Shown here piece by piece: positions 34,601 to 43,690 of a DNA stretch of 64,000 bases. A program made the position numbers and the translations under genes. The notes beneath the pieces were generated by a model that was not told the origin of the DNA, ran no database searches, and was given only the letters and a program-made list of their open reading frames with translations. The stretch comes from JAPPHA01 sp964291635. Its GTDB lineage: Bacteria > Pseudomonadota > Alphaproteobacteria > Rhodobacterales > Rhodobacteraceae. The DNA is taken from contig OZ219905.1 in the NCBI GenBank assembly GCA_964291635.2, forward strand, positions 310,001-374,000. Direction: 5' to 3'. Positions within the stretch are counted from its first letter, which is position 1. The number at the start of each line of letters is the position of its first letter.

Positions 34601-35080
34601 GCCCGGCTGCTCGACGCATTCAACGAGGTCAATTCAAATTTCAACGGCCTATTCAGGCACCTGTTCGAGGGCGGCCGCGCCCGGCTCGAGTTGGTCGAAA
34701 GCGATGACCCGCTGGAAGCCGGCCTCGAAATCATCTGTCAACCGCCCGGGAAAAAGCTGTCGACCCTGTCGCTCCTGTCGGGCGGCGAACAGACATTGAC
34801 GGCCATCGCCCTGGTTTTCTCGGTCTTCGCGACCAATCCGTCGCCCGTATGCGTTCTCGACGAGGTCGATGCGCCGCTTGATGACGCAAACGTCGACCGG
34901 TTCTGCAGGCTTCTGGCCGAAATGAAACAACGCACGGATACCCGGTTCCTGATCATCACGCACCACGCCATCACAATGGCCCGCATGGACCGGCTGTTCG
35001 GTGTGACAATGGCGGAGAAGGGCGTCAGCCAGCTGGTTTCTGTCGACCTGAGTCGGGCCGAAGACCTTGTTGTGGGCTGA
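31616..35080 (+). CDS. smc: Chromosome segregation protein SMC
   Basis: A 1,154-residue ATPase that compacts and segregates the chromosome with ScpA and ScpB. The N-terminal head has Walker A GPNGCGKSN at 31-39 and FKSFADPT before it. Two long Glu/Arg/Ala-rich coiled coils flank a hinge near residues 500-630 (LGDDLTLPG, GWVSLPGYTGPP). The C-terminal head has signature LLSGGEQTLTAIAL and Walker B VCVLDEVDAPLDD. The frame opens at 31556, but GTG at 31616 is preferred because homology begins at HFDKIRLTGFKSF. It is full length and undamaged. Confidence 0.96.
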   Translation: MHFDKIRLTGFKSFADPTELIIADGLSGLVGPNGCGKSNLLEALRWVMGESRPTSVRGGGMDDVIFGGTEGRPPRDFAEVVLTIGNSADVEVGGVEPANTLEVVRRINREIGSAYRVNGKQVRARDIRRMFADASIGANSPSLVRQGQIAELVNAKPASRRRILEEAAGISGLHQRRREAELKLQNAEANLDRVADVIASLESQLKSLEHQVRQAARYREFGARLRQSGQLLLYQRWQSASEARAVASNTVDGATDAVAKTEKAIHAAQEKRLGAAESLGTARRGDTAASTALEKLRMLFAGLAAEEAQARQTIERQQAQVQQLEVDLNRESSLSVDAANAVSRLDDEQDELSEASCDHDARVEVAQKSAEAARERLREAETVFEALSRELAQLTASRQSSERRRTEAESMLARRTARAEETASRIEEARKRLDETNRSVAIALEEATAAKSMADSAEAELTNSAAATARAQAEQGAAWNAHSEAEGTASALRSEISALEKVLDESRKGGDQLMDAVRVEVGYEAAFGAALGDDLTLPGTDDESGSGWVSLPGYTGPPAMPGEARPLDVHVVSPPELGRRMSQTGLVAASEGSRLQGTLKPGQRLVSVEGDLWRWDGLRTSASDAPSRSAERLRQFNRLDSLRDALHDAEGRSAESARILARARERLSAAVTAEDMARDRRKRAEEHLTEISRRHSRFEAERDKLSGNLEALSLAREQLIEDIASAATMISEAEGGLQESGKLVEVQSDVDAARQKLSGARDETISRNLEHDALLRDQVARQERLAEIEAERKDWSLRAQTAVQRIRDLELRRDRAAIALSEAKSLPGEISVRRDELKTEVSRAENRRNSASDLLKAAEDALREAEQREREYERAASDAREQRARAEVMLETATDRERAASAMIAAETGGSPEDLARTLEIAAGGNERKDVATIEAEIVYLRRQRDALGAINLRAEEDASALASERDSLASERDELLTAVARLRSGIAALNKDGRARLLDAFNEVNSNFNGLFRHLFEGGRARLELVESDDPLEAGLEIICQPPGKKLSTLSLLSGGEQTLTAIALVFSVFATNPSPVCVLDEVDAPLDDANVDRFCRLLAEMKQRTDTRFLIITHHAITMARMDRLFGVTMAEKGVSQLVSVDLSRAEDLVVG

Positions 35081-35149
35081 GTTCCGGTTCCCGCGCGCCG
35101 GTCGTCCTGCCCCGGCAGCCGAAAAACCCGCGTTCGCATTGCCGTTCCA

Positions 35150-35902
35150 GTGCCGGACCTGACGTTCGAAATCACCGCCGTCTCGGTCCTCGTGTTTCTG
35201 CTGGCCGGATTGGTCAAGGGCACGGTCGGGATCGGCTTGCCGACCGTTTCCATTTCGCTTCTGAGCCAGTTCCTGGACCCGAGACTGGCGATTTCACTGA
35301 CCCTGCTGCCGATCCTGGTCTCGAACTTGTGGCAATGCATGAGGGCGGGGCAGTTTCTGGAGACGTTCCGGCGATACGCCCTCATGGCAGCCTGCCTCGT
35401 GGCCTTCATCTACCTGTCAGCCAATGTCGCCCACAGCATTTCGACTTCGGTCCTGACCCTGATCATCGGCGGCGCCGTCATCGCCTTTTCGGTACTTGGC
35501 CTGGGTTTCCGCCTCCCGAAACTTCCCGAAGCGTGGGACCGGCCAGGCCAGCTCATTTGCGGCAGCGCGGGAGGAGTGCTTGGCGGTATCACGGCCATCT
35601 GGGGGCCGCCGCTGATCATCTTTCTCATGGCGCGGCGCATCGAAAAGGACGATTTCGTTCGGGCTATCGGGGTGTTGTTCGCAGTCGGAAGCCTGCCCCT
35701 GCTGTTCAGTTTTTGGCAGGCCGATCGATTCAACAACGAGATTGCCGTCGTTTCCATGATCATGATCATTCCTTCGATCGCGGGTTTCATCGCCGGAGAG
35801 TGGTTGCGCAACAGGCTGAACGCCAGGCGGTTCCAGACTGTCCTGTTGATCCTGTTTCTCCTGCTGGGCCTGAACCTGGTTCGACGCGGCCTGAACATGT
35901 AA
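35150..35902 (+). CDS. TauE/SafE-family sulfite/organosulfonate exporter-like permease
   Basis: A 250-residue inner-membrane protein with about eight segments in two repeats. The family motif GLVKGTVGIGLP lies at residues 19-30 and its counterpart SAGGVLGGITAIWGPP near 138-153. Members export sulfite, sulfoacetate and other organic anions. A GTG start at 35150 is used; it lies 69 bases after smc. No sulfur-metabolism gene adjoins it, so the substrate is open. Confidence 0.88.
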   Translation: MPDLTFEITAVSVLVFLLAGLVKGTVGIGLPTVSISLLSQFLDPRLAISLTLLPILVSNLWQCMRAGQFLETFRRYALMAACLVAFIYLSANVAHSISTSVLTLIIGGAVIAFSVLGLGFRLPKLPEAWDRPGQLICGSAGGVLGGITAIWGPPLIIFLMARRIEKDDFVRAIGVLFAVGSLPLLFSFWQADRFNNEIAVVSMIMIIPSIAGFIAGEWLRNRLNARRFQTVLLILFLLLGLNLVRRGLNM

Positions 35903-36089
35903 CCGGGCCCGATTGACCGCCAGTCAGGTTATTCAGCGGGCTTTGATGGCGTAATGTTCCAGGGTGCCGGCGAGCCGCGCCAGGATCCGGTCGGTGTCCC
36001 TGATTCTTCGGCGTTGCGGTCTTGCAATTCCCAGGCTTCGTCGCCACATGATCCCGCGATACACGGATACCGGGCAATGGAGAACCATC

Positions 36090-36746
36090 ATGGCTTTACG
36101 CATCAACGACACGGCGCCGGACTTTACTGCCGACACAACCGAAGGGAAAATCGATTTCCACGAATGGATCGGTGACGGATACGCGGTACTGTTCTCTCAT
36201 CCGAAGGACTTCACTCCGGTCTGCACCACGGAGCTCGGGGTCATGGCCGGGATGACCGAAGAGTTCTCAAGGCGAAACGCCAAGATCATCGGAATCTCCG
36301 TCGATCCGGTTGAGGACCATCATCGGTGGAAATCCGACATCGAAACCGTGTCCGGCAACACGGTCAACTATCCCATGATCGGCGACGGTGACCTGAGCGT
36401 GGCCAAGCTTTACGACATGTTGCCGGCGTCGGCAGGGGCGAGTTCAGAGGGCCGGACTCCCGCCGACAATGCGACGGTGCGTTCGGTGTTCATCATCGGT
36501 CCGGACAAGAAGGTGAAGCTGTCGCTGACCTATCCGATGACGACGGGGAGGAATTTCGATGAAATTCTGCGGGCGCTGGATTCCATTCAATTGACGGCCG
36601 ACCATCAGGTCGCAACCCCTGCGAACTGGAAGCAGGGCGAAGATGTCATTATCACGCCTGCGGTTTCGAACGAGGACGCCAAGAACCGTTTCGGGGACTT
36701 CGACGCCGTTCTTCCCTACTTGCGCAAGACCTCCCAACCCGGCTGA
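36090..36746 (+). CDS. 1-Cys peroxiredoxin (Prx6 type)
   Basis: A 218-residue thiol peroxidase that reduces hydrogen peroxide and alkyl hydroperoxides in the cytoplasm. The peroxidatic cysteine is C45 in KDFTPVCTTELG, with T42 and a downstream arginine (DNATVRSVF) completing the active site. The extended C-terminal domain (LDSIQLTADHQVATPANWKQGE) marks the 1-Cys Prx6 group; no resolving cysteine follows. The start at 36090 is chosen over the longer open frame because GGAGA precedes it and homology starts there. Confidence 0.94.
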   Translation: MALRINDTAPDFTADTTEGKIDFHEWIGDGYAVLFSHPKDFTPVCTTELGVMAGMTEEFSRRNAKIIGISVDPVEDHHRWKSDIETVSGNTVNYPMIGDGDLSVAKLYDMLPASAGASSEGRTPADNATVRSVFIIGPDKKVKLSLTYPMTTGRNFDEILRALDSIQLTADHQVATPANWKQGEDVIITPAVSNEDAKNRFGDFDAVLPYLRKTSQPG

Positions 36747-37837
36747 AACTCCGCCGCGAATTCCATGATCGGTGCATCAGGACAGGATGACTGGAGTCGC
36801 CGAATCCAGACGGAACTTCCAGCGCAAGGCTGAAGGAATTCCGGTCGATTGCGCCTGGATTTCGCCGTTTCCGTTCGGCCGTTGCTTGTCAGGATCCCTC
36901 AACGGTCAATGCCCGGGAAGTCGAGCGCTTTTTTCTGTAGCGCCTTAGGTTACGCCAGAATCGGAAAGTGTGTCCGGCCAACAAACGGCGTCACCGGAGC
37001 GTGGACTTTCGTGTTTTTCTCGATCGATTGGCCGATGCGCCGTCCCCTCATGGGGATTCCACCCGGGGCTTGTCACGCGATGACCGCTATGGTCTCGTGA
37101 GTGGGCAGCAAGGTGCAATTCCAGTTGCCGTGGAAGTCGACGCGCCGGATATCCGGTGCCGCCATCTCCGAATCGCTGACGTTCGCGCCGCCTGGGTAAT
37201 CGTTCGTGTCATGCCCGCAATGGACCGTCAGTCCCGTGTCGGTCTCGGTGGAGCCGATCAGGCTGATGATGGCGGCAAGACCGGGCCAGAGGGGTTGCCG
37301 CGCCGGTTCAGGAAGGGAGAAGAGATTGTGCAGGATTGGTCAGGGTCCCAGGCGTGGCTAATCCTGCACATGATCCGGTTATCGGCATGTCGAGGGCTGT
37401 TGGTTGGGGGTTCGAAACCACCGGGGAGAAGCGCCGGGCACTACGCACTGAAGTTCCGTCTGATCGCGGGCCGAGCTGGCGCAATCACTTGGCAGACGTT
37501 CGTTTGTGTTGCGGAGGACGACGCCCCGGGGCCAATCCGGCCACGGGATTTTTTTGCCGCACCCGTTCGGTGGAAACCCGCCAAGTGTCATGGTGCGATT
37601 GAACACGCCGAAACGCAGCTGGAATGGCCATCATCCACCCAGTTTGTGGCATGCGCGAAAGCGATTTCGCGGGGTCACGGGTTTCCCGGCACGTGCGGTC
37701 GGGCCTATACCATGTCAATAAAGATGTGCGGGCGTACTCGATACTGCGCGAAGACTCGACCAAAGGGCGTTCGCGGCCGGCACATTTGGTTGTACGCATC
37801 GGGGTTCATTCAATTTACCCCGATGCGTCGCCGAATA
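36747..37837. other. 1.1-kb gap without a recognisable gene
   Basis: Frames here are short or low in protein character, and none matches a family I know. One plus-strand frame runs through most of it (36968-38131) but overlaps the TRAP binding-protein gene antisense and is rejected. The segment is probably eroded DNA downstream of the TRAP genes. Confidence 0.45.
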
Positions 37838-38812
37838 TTACTTCAAGGCGCCGACCTCGCGGTAGTACCGTGCGGCACCGGGGTGCAATTGTATATGACC
37901 ACGCTGAATGGGGGCATAGTTCACATCCAGGCCAGCAGCCCAAGGAGCATCGGAACTGATTTGTCCGATATTGTCCCAAAACGCCTTTGTGATCTGATAG
38001 ACCGTCTCTTCGTCCACATCGGCGCGCACACCGATGCCAACCGAGGTGTCCCAGGACATCACGGCAGCGTCATTCAACTGGTTTTCGTAGAGCCCTGCCG
38101 GAATCTCGCGCAGGAAGCGGAAGTTCCCTAGGAATTTCGTGACTTCTTCGGTTTCATATTCCTCTGGCTCGATGAACCGGACAGCTTCGGTTTCGGTGAA
38201 TAGGATGAACTGCTGGCATGGATCCAGACAACCATTGATATAGACGTCGACCTTGCCATCCAGGAACGCTTGGAAACCTGTTTGCCAATTCGCCTTGATC
38301 GCTTCGTAGTCTTCTCCGACCTTCAGCCCGGTCGAGGCTTCGATCCAGCCACGCGCGCCGCTGTAGGCACCGCCACCTTGAGGCCCGAGGAACACCACAG
38401 CGCCTTCAAGGTCATCGAGCGTCTGAATGTCGCTGTCAGCACGAACTGCGAAGTGGTAGGCGCCGTAGGGGTACCACATCAAGAGCTGAAGGTTTTCAGA
38501 GAGTTCCGGTGCTTCAGGTGTCTTGGCATACATTGCCTTGCCTGCTTTCATCAGGTTGTAGACAACCGGGCTGGTCATCGAGAGTTCAAGATTGCCGCGA
38601 GCGACCTCGACCATGTGAAGCGTGGCAGCGCCTCCAGCGGCGACTTCAATCGTGATATCTTCCAGGTTGTCATTTGCAATATTCGCGAATGTCGCCATCG
38701 TGATGGCCGCACTCAGGCTCGGCGCGATTGTCGCCATACGAAGCGTTTCTGCTGCTGCTGCCGAGGCCGCAAGGCCCAGCGCAGCAACGGTTGCCAGTAA
38801 AATTTTGCGCAT
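37838..38812 (-). CDS. TAXI-family TRAP transporter solute-binding protein
   Basis: A 324-residue periplasmic binding protein. Residues 1-21 are a Sec signal peptide ending ASAAAA. The body matches TAXI proteins: IATGAG-type opening (here MATIAPSLSAAI), VARGNLELSMTS, VVFLGPQGGGAYSGARG and KVDVYINGCLDPC. TAXI proteins bind small carboxylates such as glutamate or 2-oxoglutarate and work with a fused permease. The start at 38812 has GGGAGGACAAC before it. The frame is open well upstream, but that part lies in the permease tail. It is the second gene after the permease, 17 bases away. Confidence 0.92.
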   Translation of the reverse strand: MRKILLATVAALGLAASAAAAETLRMATIAPSLSAAITMATFANIANDNLEDITIEVAAGGAATLHMVEVARGNLELSMTSPVVYNLMKAGKAMYAKTPEAPELSENLQLLMWYPYGAYHFAVRADSDIQTLDDLEGAVVFLGPQGGGAYSGARGWIEASTGLKVGEDYEAIKANWQTGFQAFLDGKVDVYINGCLDPCQQFILFTETEAVRFIEPEEYETEEVTKFLGNFRFLREIPAGLYENQLNDAAVMSWDTSVGIGVRADVDEETVYQITKAFWDNIGQISSDAPWAAGLDVNYAPIQRGHIQLHPGAARYYREVGALK

Positions 38813-38829
38813 GTTGTCCTCCCTGTTGT

Positions 38830-40935
38830 TTATGCGCGTTTCCCCTCTCTGGACCTGTCGACCGCAGAAGGTTCTCCATTCAAGAAACGGTGCCCGACAA
38901 TCAGAACGATCGCCCCAACAAGCGCCGGGGCCGCAATGATCATGTCGGGGCTCAGCAGCACCAGGCCGACAACCGCCCGCAGTATGCGCTCCGCGCCCAA
39001 CAGTCGGTTTTTTTCGAAGCCGGCAAGCGCTGATGTCAACAGCCAGATGGACACCGCGAAAGCGAGCATGATCCATCCCAAATCCATCCAGCTGAAGAGC
39101 GAAATGTCCATCATGGCTCGCGAATTCGGCCGGTCCGTCCCGAAGAACTCGAAGAGCACTTGCAGCTTGTAAAGCACTTCGGGGTGATAGACGAAGACAA
39201 ACGGGATCAGGAAGCCTGCAAGCGACAGTCGCGCGGCCTGCAGACCCGTCCGCATCGGGTCGGCGCCCGCGATTGGCGCAGCGGCAAAGGCAGCGAGCGC
39301 CACCGGCGGCGTTACCGTAGAAATCACCGCGAAATAGACCACAAAGAGATGCAGCGTCAGGAGCGCGATCCCTACCGCCTCTATCCCTGAACTAAGCGCA
39401 ATCACAATCACGAAATAGGTGGCCCCCGGCGGCAATCCCATGCCCAGCACGATGGACCCGAGCGCCACGACGACGAGCGTCAGGAAAAGCGGACCTTCGG
39501 CGAGTTGCGCCAACAGCAGCGACAAGCGGCCGGAAAAGCCCGAAACCTGGATCAGCCCAACAATCAGACCAATGGCGGCCACGATGATGATGATCGTCGC
39601 CGACATGCGCCCCGCCTGGACGAATGCCCGGTAGATTTTCCGCCAGGAGCGGAACGTGTCGAAAAGAACAAGCGAGGCCGCCAAGGCGACGACGAAACCG
39701 AAAAAGCCGGCCTTCGGCACCGATGGCTGCACAAACAGGTAATAGCTGAGTGTTCCAAGCGGCAAAGCAAAGACAAGGCACTGCACCAGTTCGCGCCGGC
39801 TGAGCTTTGGCCGATCCTCGGCCGGCAATGCCCCGATCCCCTGGCGGCGTGCCTCAAAATAGACCGTAAGAAATGTTCCCAGGTAGTAGAAGATGGCGGG
39901 AACGATGGCAGCGATGACGATGTAACGGTATTCAAGCCCGATTTGCCCGGCGACGAAGAAGGCCACGACACCCATGACGGGTGGCATGATCTGCCCACCG
40001 GTGGAGGCCGCCGCCTCGACCGCTCCGGCAAATGCCGGTCGAAACCCCGACCGCTTGACAACCGGGATCGTCATAACTCCGGTCGAGACGACGTTGGAAA
40101 CCGCAGCACCGCTCAGCGTCCCAAAAAGCGCCGAACTCGCCACCGCTGCATGTGCCGCGCCGCCGACCAGGCCGCCGGTCAGGCGGTTGGCCACTTTCAG
40201 CAAGAGATCGCCCGCGCCCGAAGCCATCAATACGGAACCAAACACGATAAAGATCAGGACGTTCCCGGACACGACCTGGAGCGGCGTACCGAACATCCCG
40301 CCGGTTTGCGACCAAAAATTCAAGACCATTGCCCGGATCGACTGATCAAACGTGGAATCCGAACCGGCAAAAATCCCGGCCCATTCGGGCAGAACTCCCC
40401 GCAGGAAGAAGTAGGCGATCCAGAACACGCAGAAGCCGACAATGAACCCGCCGAAAATCCGCCAAGTAAGGTAGAGCGTCAGCAAAGCGGCAATCGGGAA
40501 AAGCACGAAATCCACGGGTCGCGCCACGGGCAAGAGACCGTCGTCGATGGCAAACAGGCTGAGGATCCAGGACAGGAAAACCGCGACTGTCAGCGCGGTC
40601 AGCAGCCAGTTCAGCCACTGTGCCCGATGCAGCGTCAGAAAGGCGATGGCGAAGGAAAAGATCAGGGGAAGTCCCAGGATCAGCCCGGTTGGCAGAATGA
40701 AACTCCGTTCGAAACTCTTGAAGGTCGACCCAAGCCAATGGTCTCGATAGGCCAGACGCTGCTGGCGTCGCGAAAGCTCTTCCCATCCTTGCGTCGTACT
40801 CTCGATTACCCAGCGCACGAAATCGTTCATCGGTCCCGATGCTGCGTAAACGAGAATGACAATGACAAAGGCAAACGCCATGAGATCAGAGACGCGCCTT
40901 GCAATCGTGACCGGTTTGCCGTCTTCAATGCTCAA
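38830..40935 (-). CDS. TRAP transporter fused permease (4TM-12TM), TAXI type
   Basis: A 701-residue inner-membrane permease in which the small (DctQ-like) and large (DctM-like) TRAP subunits are one protein, as usual for TAXI systems. Family blocks include LMASGAGDLLLKVANRLTGG, TLSGAAVSNVVSTGVMTIP, GGQIMPPVMGVVAFF and LGMGLPPGATYFV. About 16 or more membrane segments are visible. It uses a sodium or proton gradient and not ATP. No ATG lies at the expected start; TTG at 40935 follows a GGGAGGGGG site and is preferred, though a more upstream start is possible. Confidence 0.92.
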   Translation of the reverse strand: MSIEDGKPVTIARRVSDLMAFAFVIVILVYAASGPMNDFVRWVIESTTQGWEELSRRQQRLAYRDHWLGSTFKSFERSFILPTGLILGLPLIFSFAIAFLTLHRAQWLNWLLTALTVAVFLSWILSLFAIDDGLLPVARPVDFVLFPIAALLTLYLTWRIFGGFIVGFCVFWIAYFFLRGVLPEWAGIFAGSDSTFDQSIRAMVLNFWSQTGGMFGTPLQVVSGNVLIFIVFGSVLMASGAGDLLLKVANRLTGGLVGGAAHAAVASSALFGTLSGAAVSNVVSTGVMTIPVVKRSGFRPAFAGAVEAAASTGGQIMPPVMGVVAFFVAGQIGLEYRYIVIAAIVPAIFYYLGTFLTVYFEARRQGIGALPAEDRPKLSRRELVQCLVFALPLGTLSYYLFVQPSVPKAGFFGFVVALAASLVLFDTFRSWRKIYRAFVQAGRMSATIIIIVAAIGLIVGLIQVSGFSGRLSLLLAQLAEGPLFLTLVVVALGSIVLGMGLPPGATYFVIVIALSSGIEAVGIALLTLHLFVVYFAVISTVTPPVALAAFAAAPIAGADPMRTGLQAARLSLAGFLIPFVFVYHPEVLYKLQVLFEFFGTDRPNSRAMMDISLFSWMDLGWIMLAFAVSIWLLTSALAGFEKNRLLGAERILRAVVGLVLLSPDMIIAAPALVGAIVLIVGHRFLNGEPSAVDRSREGKRA

Positions 40936-41599
40936 GAGGGACCCCCTCCCGTGCCAAGCGATCGTCCTGCCAGCAATGGACTGGCGCTCCAAGGAAGCTT
41001 TCCCTCCTGCAAACACAACAGGAATGAGAGATTTCGGCCTTACTGACAAGTCCGGAATGGGATCCTCGCCGGACCAAGGGCCGAATCGGACCACGAATCC
41101 AGCCGACCCGAAGGGACCGTTTCAAACCGCCGATGCTTCCTCGCTCCAGGAGTTGCTGATTCGCCTGACCGATCTCTCCGAGCGGAACGGCACATTCGGG
41201 AAAAATTCGGACCGTGCTGTCGACGGCGGAATTGCGCAGCGCCACGTCGCGGAATTTTACCGAGGGTCCCGGGCAGGAGCGAATGGTCCAAGACCGCTTG
41301 CGTGGACAGGCGCGCCTCTGTTGCATCGGGTGACGCCTGCTCCATCCGTTGCCACCAGCATCAAAGGTCGGAAGTTGGCTTCTCAACATACCTGAAATCG
41401 CACCCGGTCAGACGTTTGATCGAACTCGAACGGCCTCAAGCCCAGGCATGGTTCGGGCTTCTCCGGGCGTCGCGGTCGGGAAATCATGTTCGGCGCAGAT
41501 GTCGGCCGTGCGCGGGACGAGGGCCGCGTTCGAAGGTGCGACGCCACCAGATGCAGGCTGCGGTCGCGCCGGAAATATTCGGCGGACTGAATCATGCCT
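40936..41599. other. Upstream region of the TRAP operon
   Basis: No gene is seen in these 664 bases, which lie between the fused TRAP permease and the decayed DctM gene. A promoter for the TAXI operon should be here on the minus strand, but no good -35/-10 pair stands out. Confidence 0.4.
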
Positions 41600-42575
41600 G
41601 CGTCTTTTAACGTGCACAGGTCGCCTTGGCGAACACAACGTCGCTGGCGCGCGGCCGTGCATGCCGTACGGCAGCAAGAGCGTGATGCCGGGCAGCAGCA
41701 AGATCGGGATCACCGCGGCCAGCATGGCCAACCGGAACGGCCAGGATGCCGCGGATGATGGTGTTCAACGTCACGTTCGGCGCGATACCCCTGGCAACGA
41801 AGACGTTGGTGCCGACCGGGAGAGAGATCAGCGCCATTTCCGGCACGATCTCCATCAACACGCCAAACCAGATCAGGTCTACACCCGGCGATTCCAGGAT
41901 CGGCTGTACAAGCGGTACGGTCAGAACCAAGATAGCGAAGCCCTCCGCAAACGTGCCGAGCAGGATGAAGCCGACTGGGAAAGTGGTCACTTCCTGCATC
42001 CCGGAAAGTCCCTGCCCCTCGACCCAGAGCGTCGGCGAATGTCTTGAAGACGAAGGCACCGGACAGGATGAGAAACACCATGCCGGTTGATTTCAGAGTG
42101 CTGACCATGACCTCGCGGTCGCCCAGGAAACCGAGCGCCGGGCAAAGCCGGCAACAAGCGCCACGAACGCGCCGATACCGGCCGCCTCGACTGCATAGAA
42201 GTCACAGGAATAGACGCCACCGACGGTCAAGACGATGATGCTCTTGATCCAAGAGGCCCGGCGCAGCGCAGCCATGCGCTCGCCCATGGATTCGGGCTTG
42301 GCCGATTGTGGTACCATTGCGGGGCGGCGGTGCACGACGATCCTGATCGTCATGATGAAGGAAAAACCAGGCGCAGCCCCGGCAGTACGCCCGCCATGAA
42401 CAGCTGCCCGATCGATTCCTCGGTCAGGATGGCGTGAATCGCAAGGCCGGCCGAGGGAGGAATCAGGATGCCCAGCGTGCCGGCAGCGGCGATCGCGCCG
42501 TTCGTCGGCCCGTTGTCGTACTCACGACGCTGCAATTCCGGGTAAACGACAGAATCGCTGACTTGCAGCAAACAT
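41600..42575 (-). pseudogene. TRAP transporter large permease (DctM type), multiply frameshifted
   Basis: At least three frames must be joined to read a DctM protein. They are REYDNGPTNGAIAAAGTLGI and LIPPSAGLAIHAILTEESIG, then KSIIVLTVGGVYSCDFYAVE and AAGIGAFVALVAGF, then LKSTGMVFLILSGAFVF, then GFILLGTFAEGFAILVLTVP and DLIWFGVLMEIVPEMALISL through NVFVARGIAP. Order and spacing match the C-terminal 60% of DctM. It is a standard DctM from a DctPQM system, not a TAXI fusion, so it is a relic of a different transporter. Confidence 0.88.
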
Positions 42576-43385
42576 TCCGCCCGCCAGGGCGAATTTGTCG
42601 CCGCTGTCCTTCGAGGACGTACCGCGGGTACTCTGCACGGATACGGTCCGCGGCGTGTACGAACTGGGGCGCATAGACCTGCGATGCGACCTCTTCACTC
42701 GGGCCTGCGGGTGGTCCGCATCGCGATATGCGGCAGTGTGCCAGTCACTCGGCGTGCCTGACCCGTTCCGACTGGCACATCGTTCGGCGATACACATCGT
42801 CGTCGGGGACGTCATCCGGCAGCAGATGGACAAAAGAATTTCAAGCAAACACGATCGGCGCATGGGCTGAAGGGCATCTCGGAGGAAGCTGATCGCGAGC
42901 GCTTTCGCCGGGTCGTCGAGCGGGAACTGCCAAGCCTTCGCGAAGGCAATTTCGCGCGTTACCGCATTCGGACTTCCGCGTTCGCCGCATGGCGAATATC
43001 CCGGAATGCACAGGCGCCGTTCGGGCTGGGGCTTTCGTGTGGACAAGAGGGACCGCGCCCGGGACTCCCCGGTGTTCGCCATGACATGCCGAACTCTCGG
43101 CGACACCGGGTTCCGAAGGAGACACGGCTGCCAGGCCTTGCCTGACCTTGTTCCACGCGAGCACGGGAAGCGGGAATTGCGCCGGCTGCCGGGACCGGAC
43201 AGGGCGATCGATGTCAACCTGCCGACCGTCCCATGGACCAGGGACCGATCAGCAAAACCGAATTGTCACGCCTGCCAATCGCGGGCGGAGGTTCGGGCAA
43301 GGGACAAAAACGGTTTTGCGCCTTCTGCCAACTCCGTGATCAGCGACCGTGCCGCCCGGTGCAGCTTGGGTCGATTCGGTTCCGA
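42576..43385. other. Gap between DctM ghost and pnp
   Basis: No intact gene. On the minus strand at about 42600-42715 a stretch reads EEVASQVYAPQFVHAADRIR and AEYPRYVLEGQRRQ, which looks like real protein and may be a piece of a gene lost with the DctM locus; I cannot name it. The rest is featureless. Confidence 0.4.
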
Positions 43386-43628
43386 TCATCTTCGTCGGCG
43401 TTGCCGGCGGCCACCGCTTTCTTCCATTTCAGCTCCGGTGTTCTGGTCGACGACCTTCATGGAAAGGCGTACCTTTCCGCGATCGTCCATCCCGAGGAAT
43501 TTGACCTTGACCTCCTGGCCTTCCCTGAGGACTTCCGATGGATGTCCCAAGCGGCGGTTGGCGATCTGGCTGATGTGAACAAGGCCATCGCGCTTGCCGA
43601 AAAAGTTCACGAAAGCGCCGAAATCCAT
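43386..43628 (-). pseudogene. pnp: Detached S1 RNA-binding domain of polynucleotide phosphorylase
   Basis: An 80-residue frame from ATG 43628 reads MDFGAFVNFFGKRDGLVHIS, then LREGQEVKVKFLGMDDRGKV and RLSMKVVDQNTG, ending RRQRRRR. This is exactly the C-terminal S1 domain of PNPase. It lies just downstream of pnp but in another phase, after a duplicated 46-base block and a TAA. If translated from its own ATG it would be a free S1 domain, though no good ribosome-binding site is seen. Confidence 0.85.
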
Positions 43629-43689
43629 CAGTTTGACGACCTCCCGAAAAAGTTCACGAAAGCGCCGAAATCCATCAGTTTGACGACCT
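43597..43689. repeat. 46-bp tandem duplication at the pnp KH-S1 junction
   Basis: The block CCGAAAAAGTTCACGAAAGC...TTTGACGACCT occurs at 43597-43642 and again, identical, at 43644-43689, with one C between (period 47). Because 47 is not a multiple of three, the copy shifts the reading frame of pnp. The minus-strand meaning of the block is KVVKLMDFGAFVNFFG, the start of the S1 domain. Confidence 0.95.
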
Positions 43690-43690
43690 T

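Noticed and set aside
36968..38131. 387-residue plus-strand frame
   Set aside because: Its second part is antisense to the TAXI binding-protein gene and the first part lacks any family signature.
39505..41046. 513-residue plus-strand frame
   Set aside because: It is antisense to the TRAP fused permease; its Gln/Asp/Lys/Arg-rich composition is the mirror of membrane-segment codons.
43597..43689. Repeat as a CRISPR array
   Set aside because: There are only two copies, separated by one base and inside a coding region; it is a simple tandem duplication.
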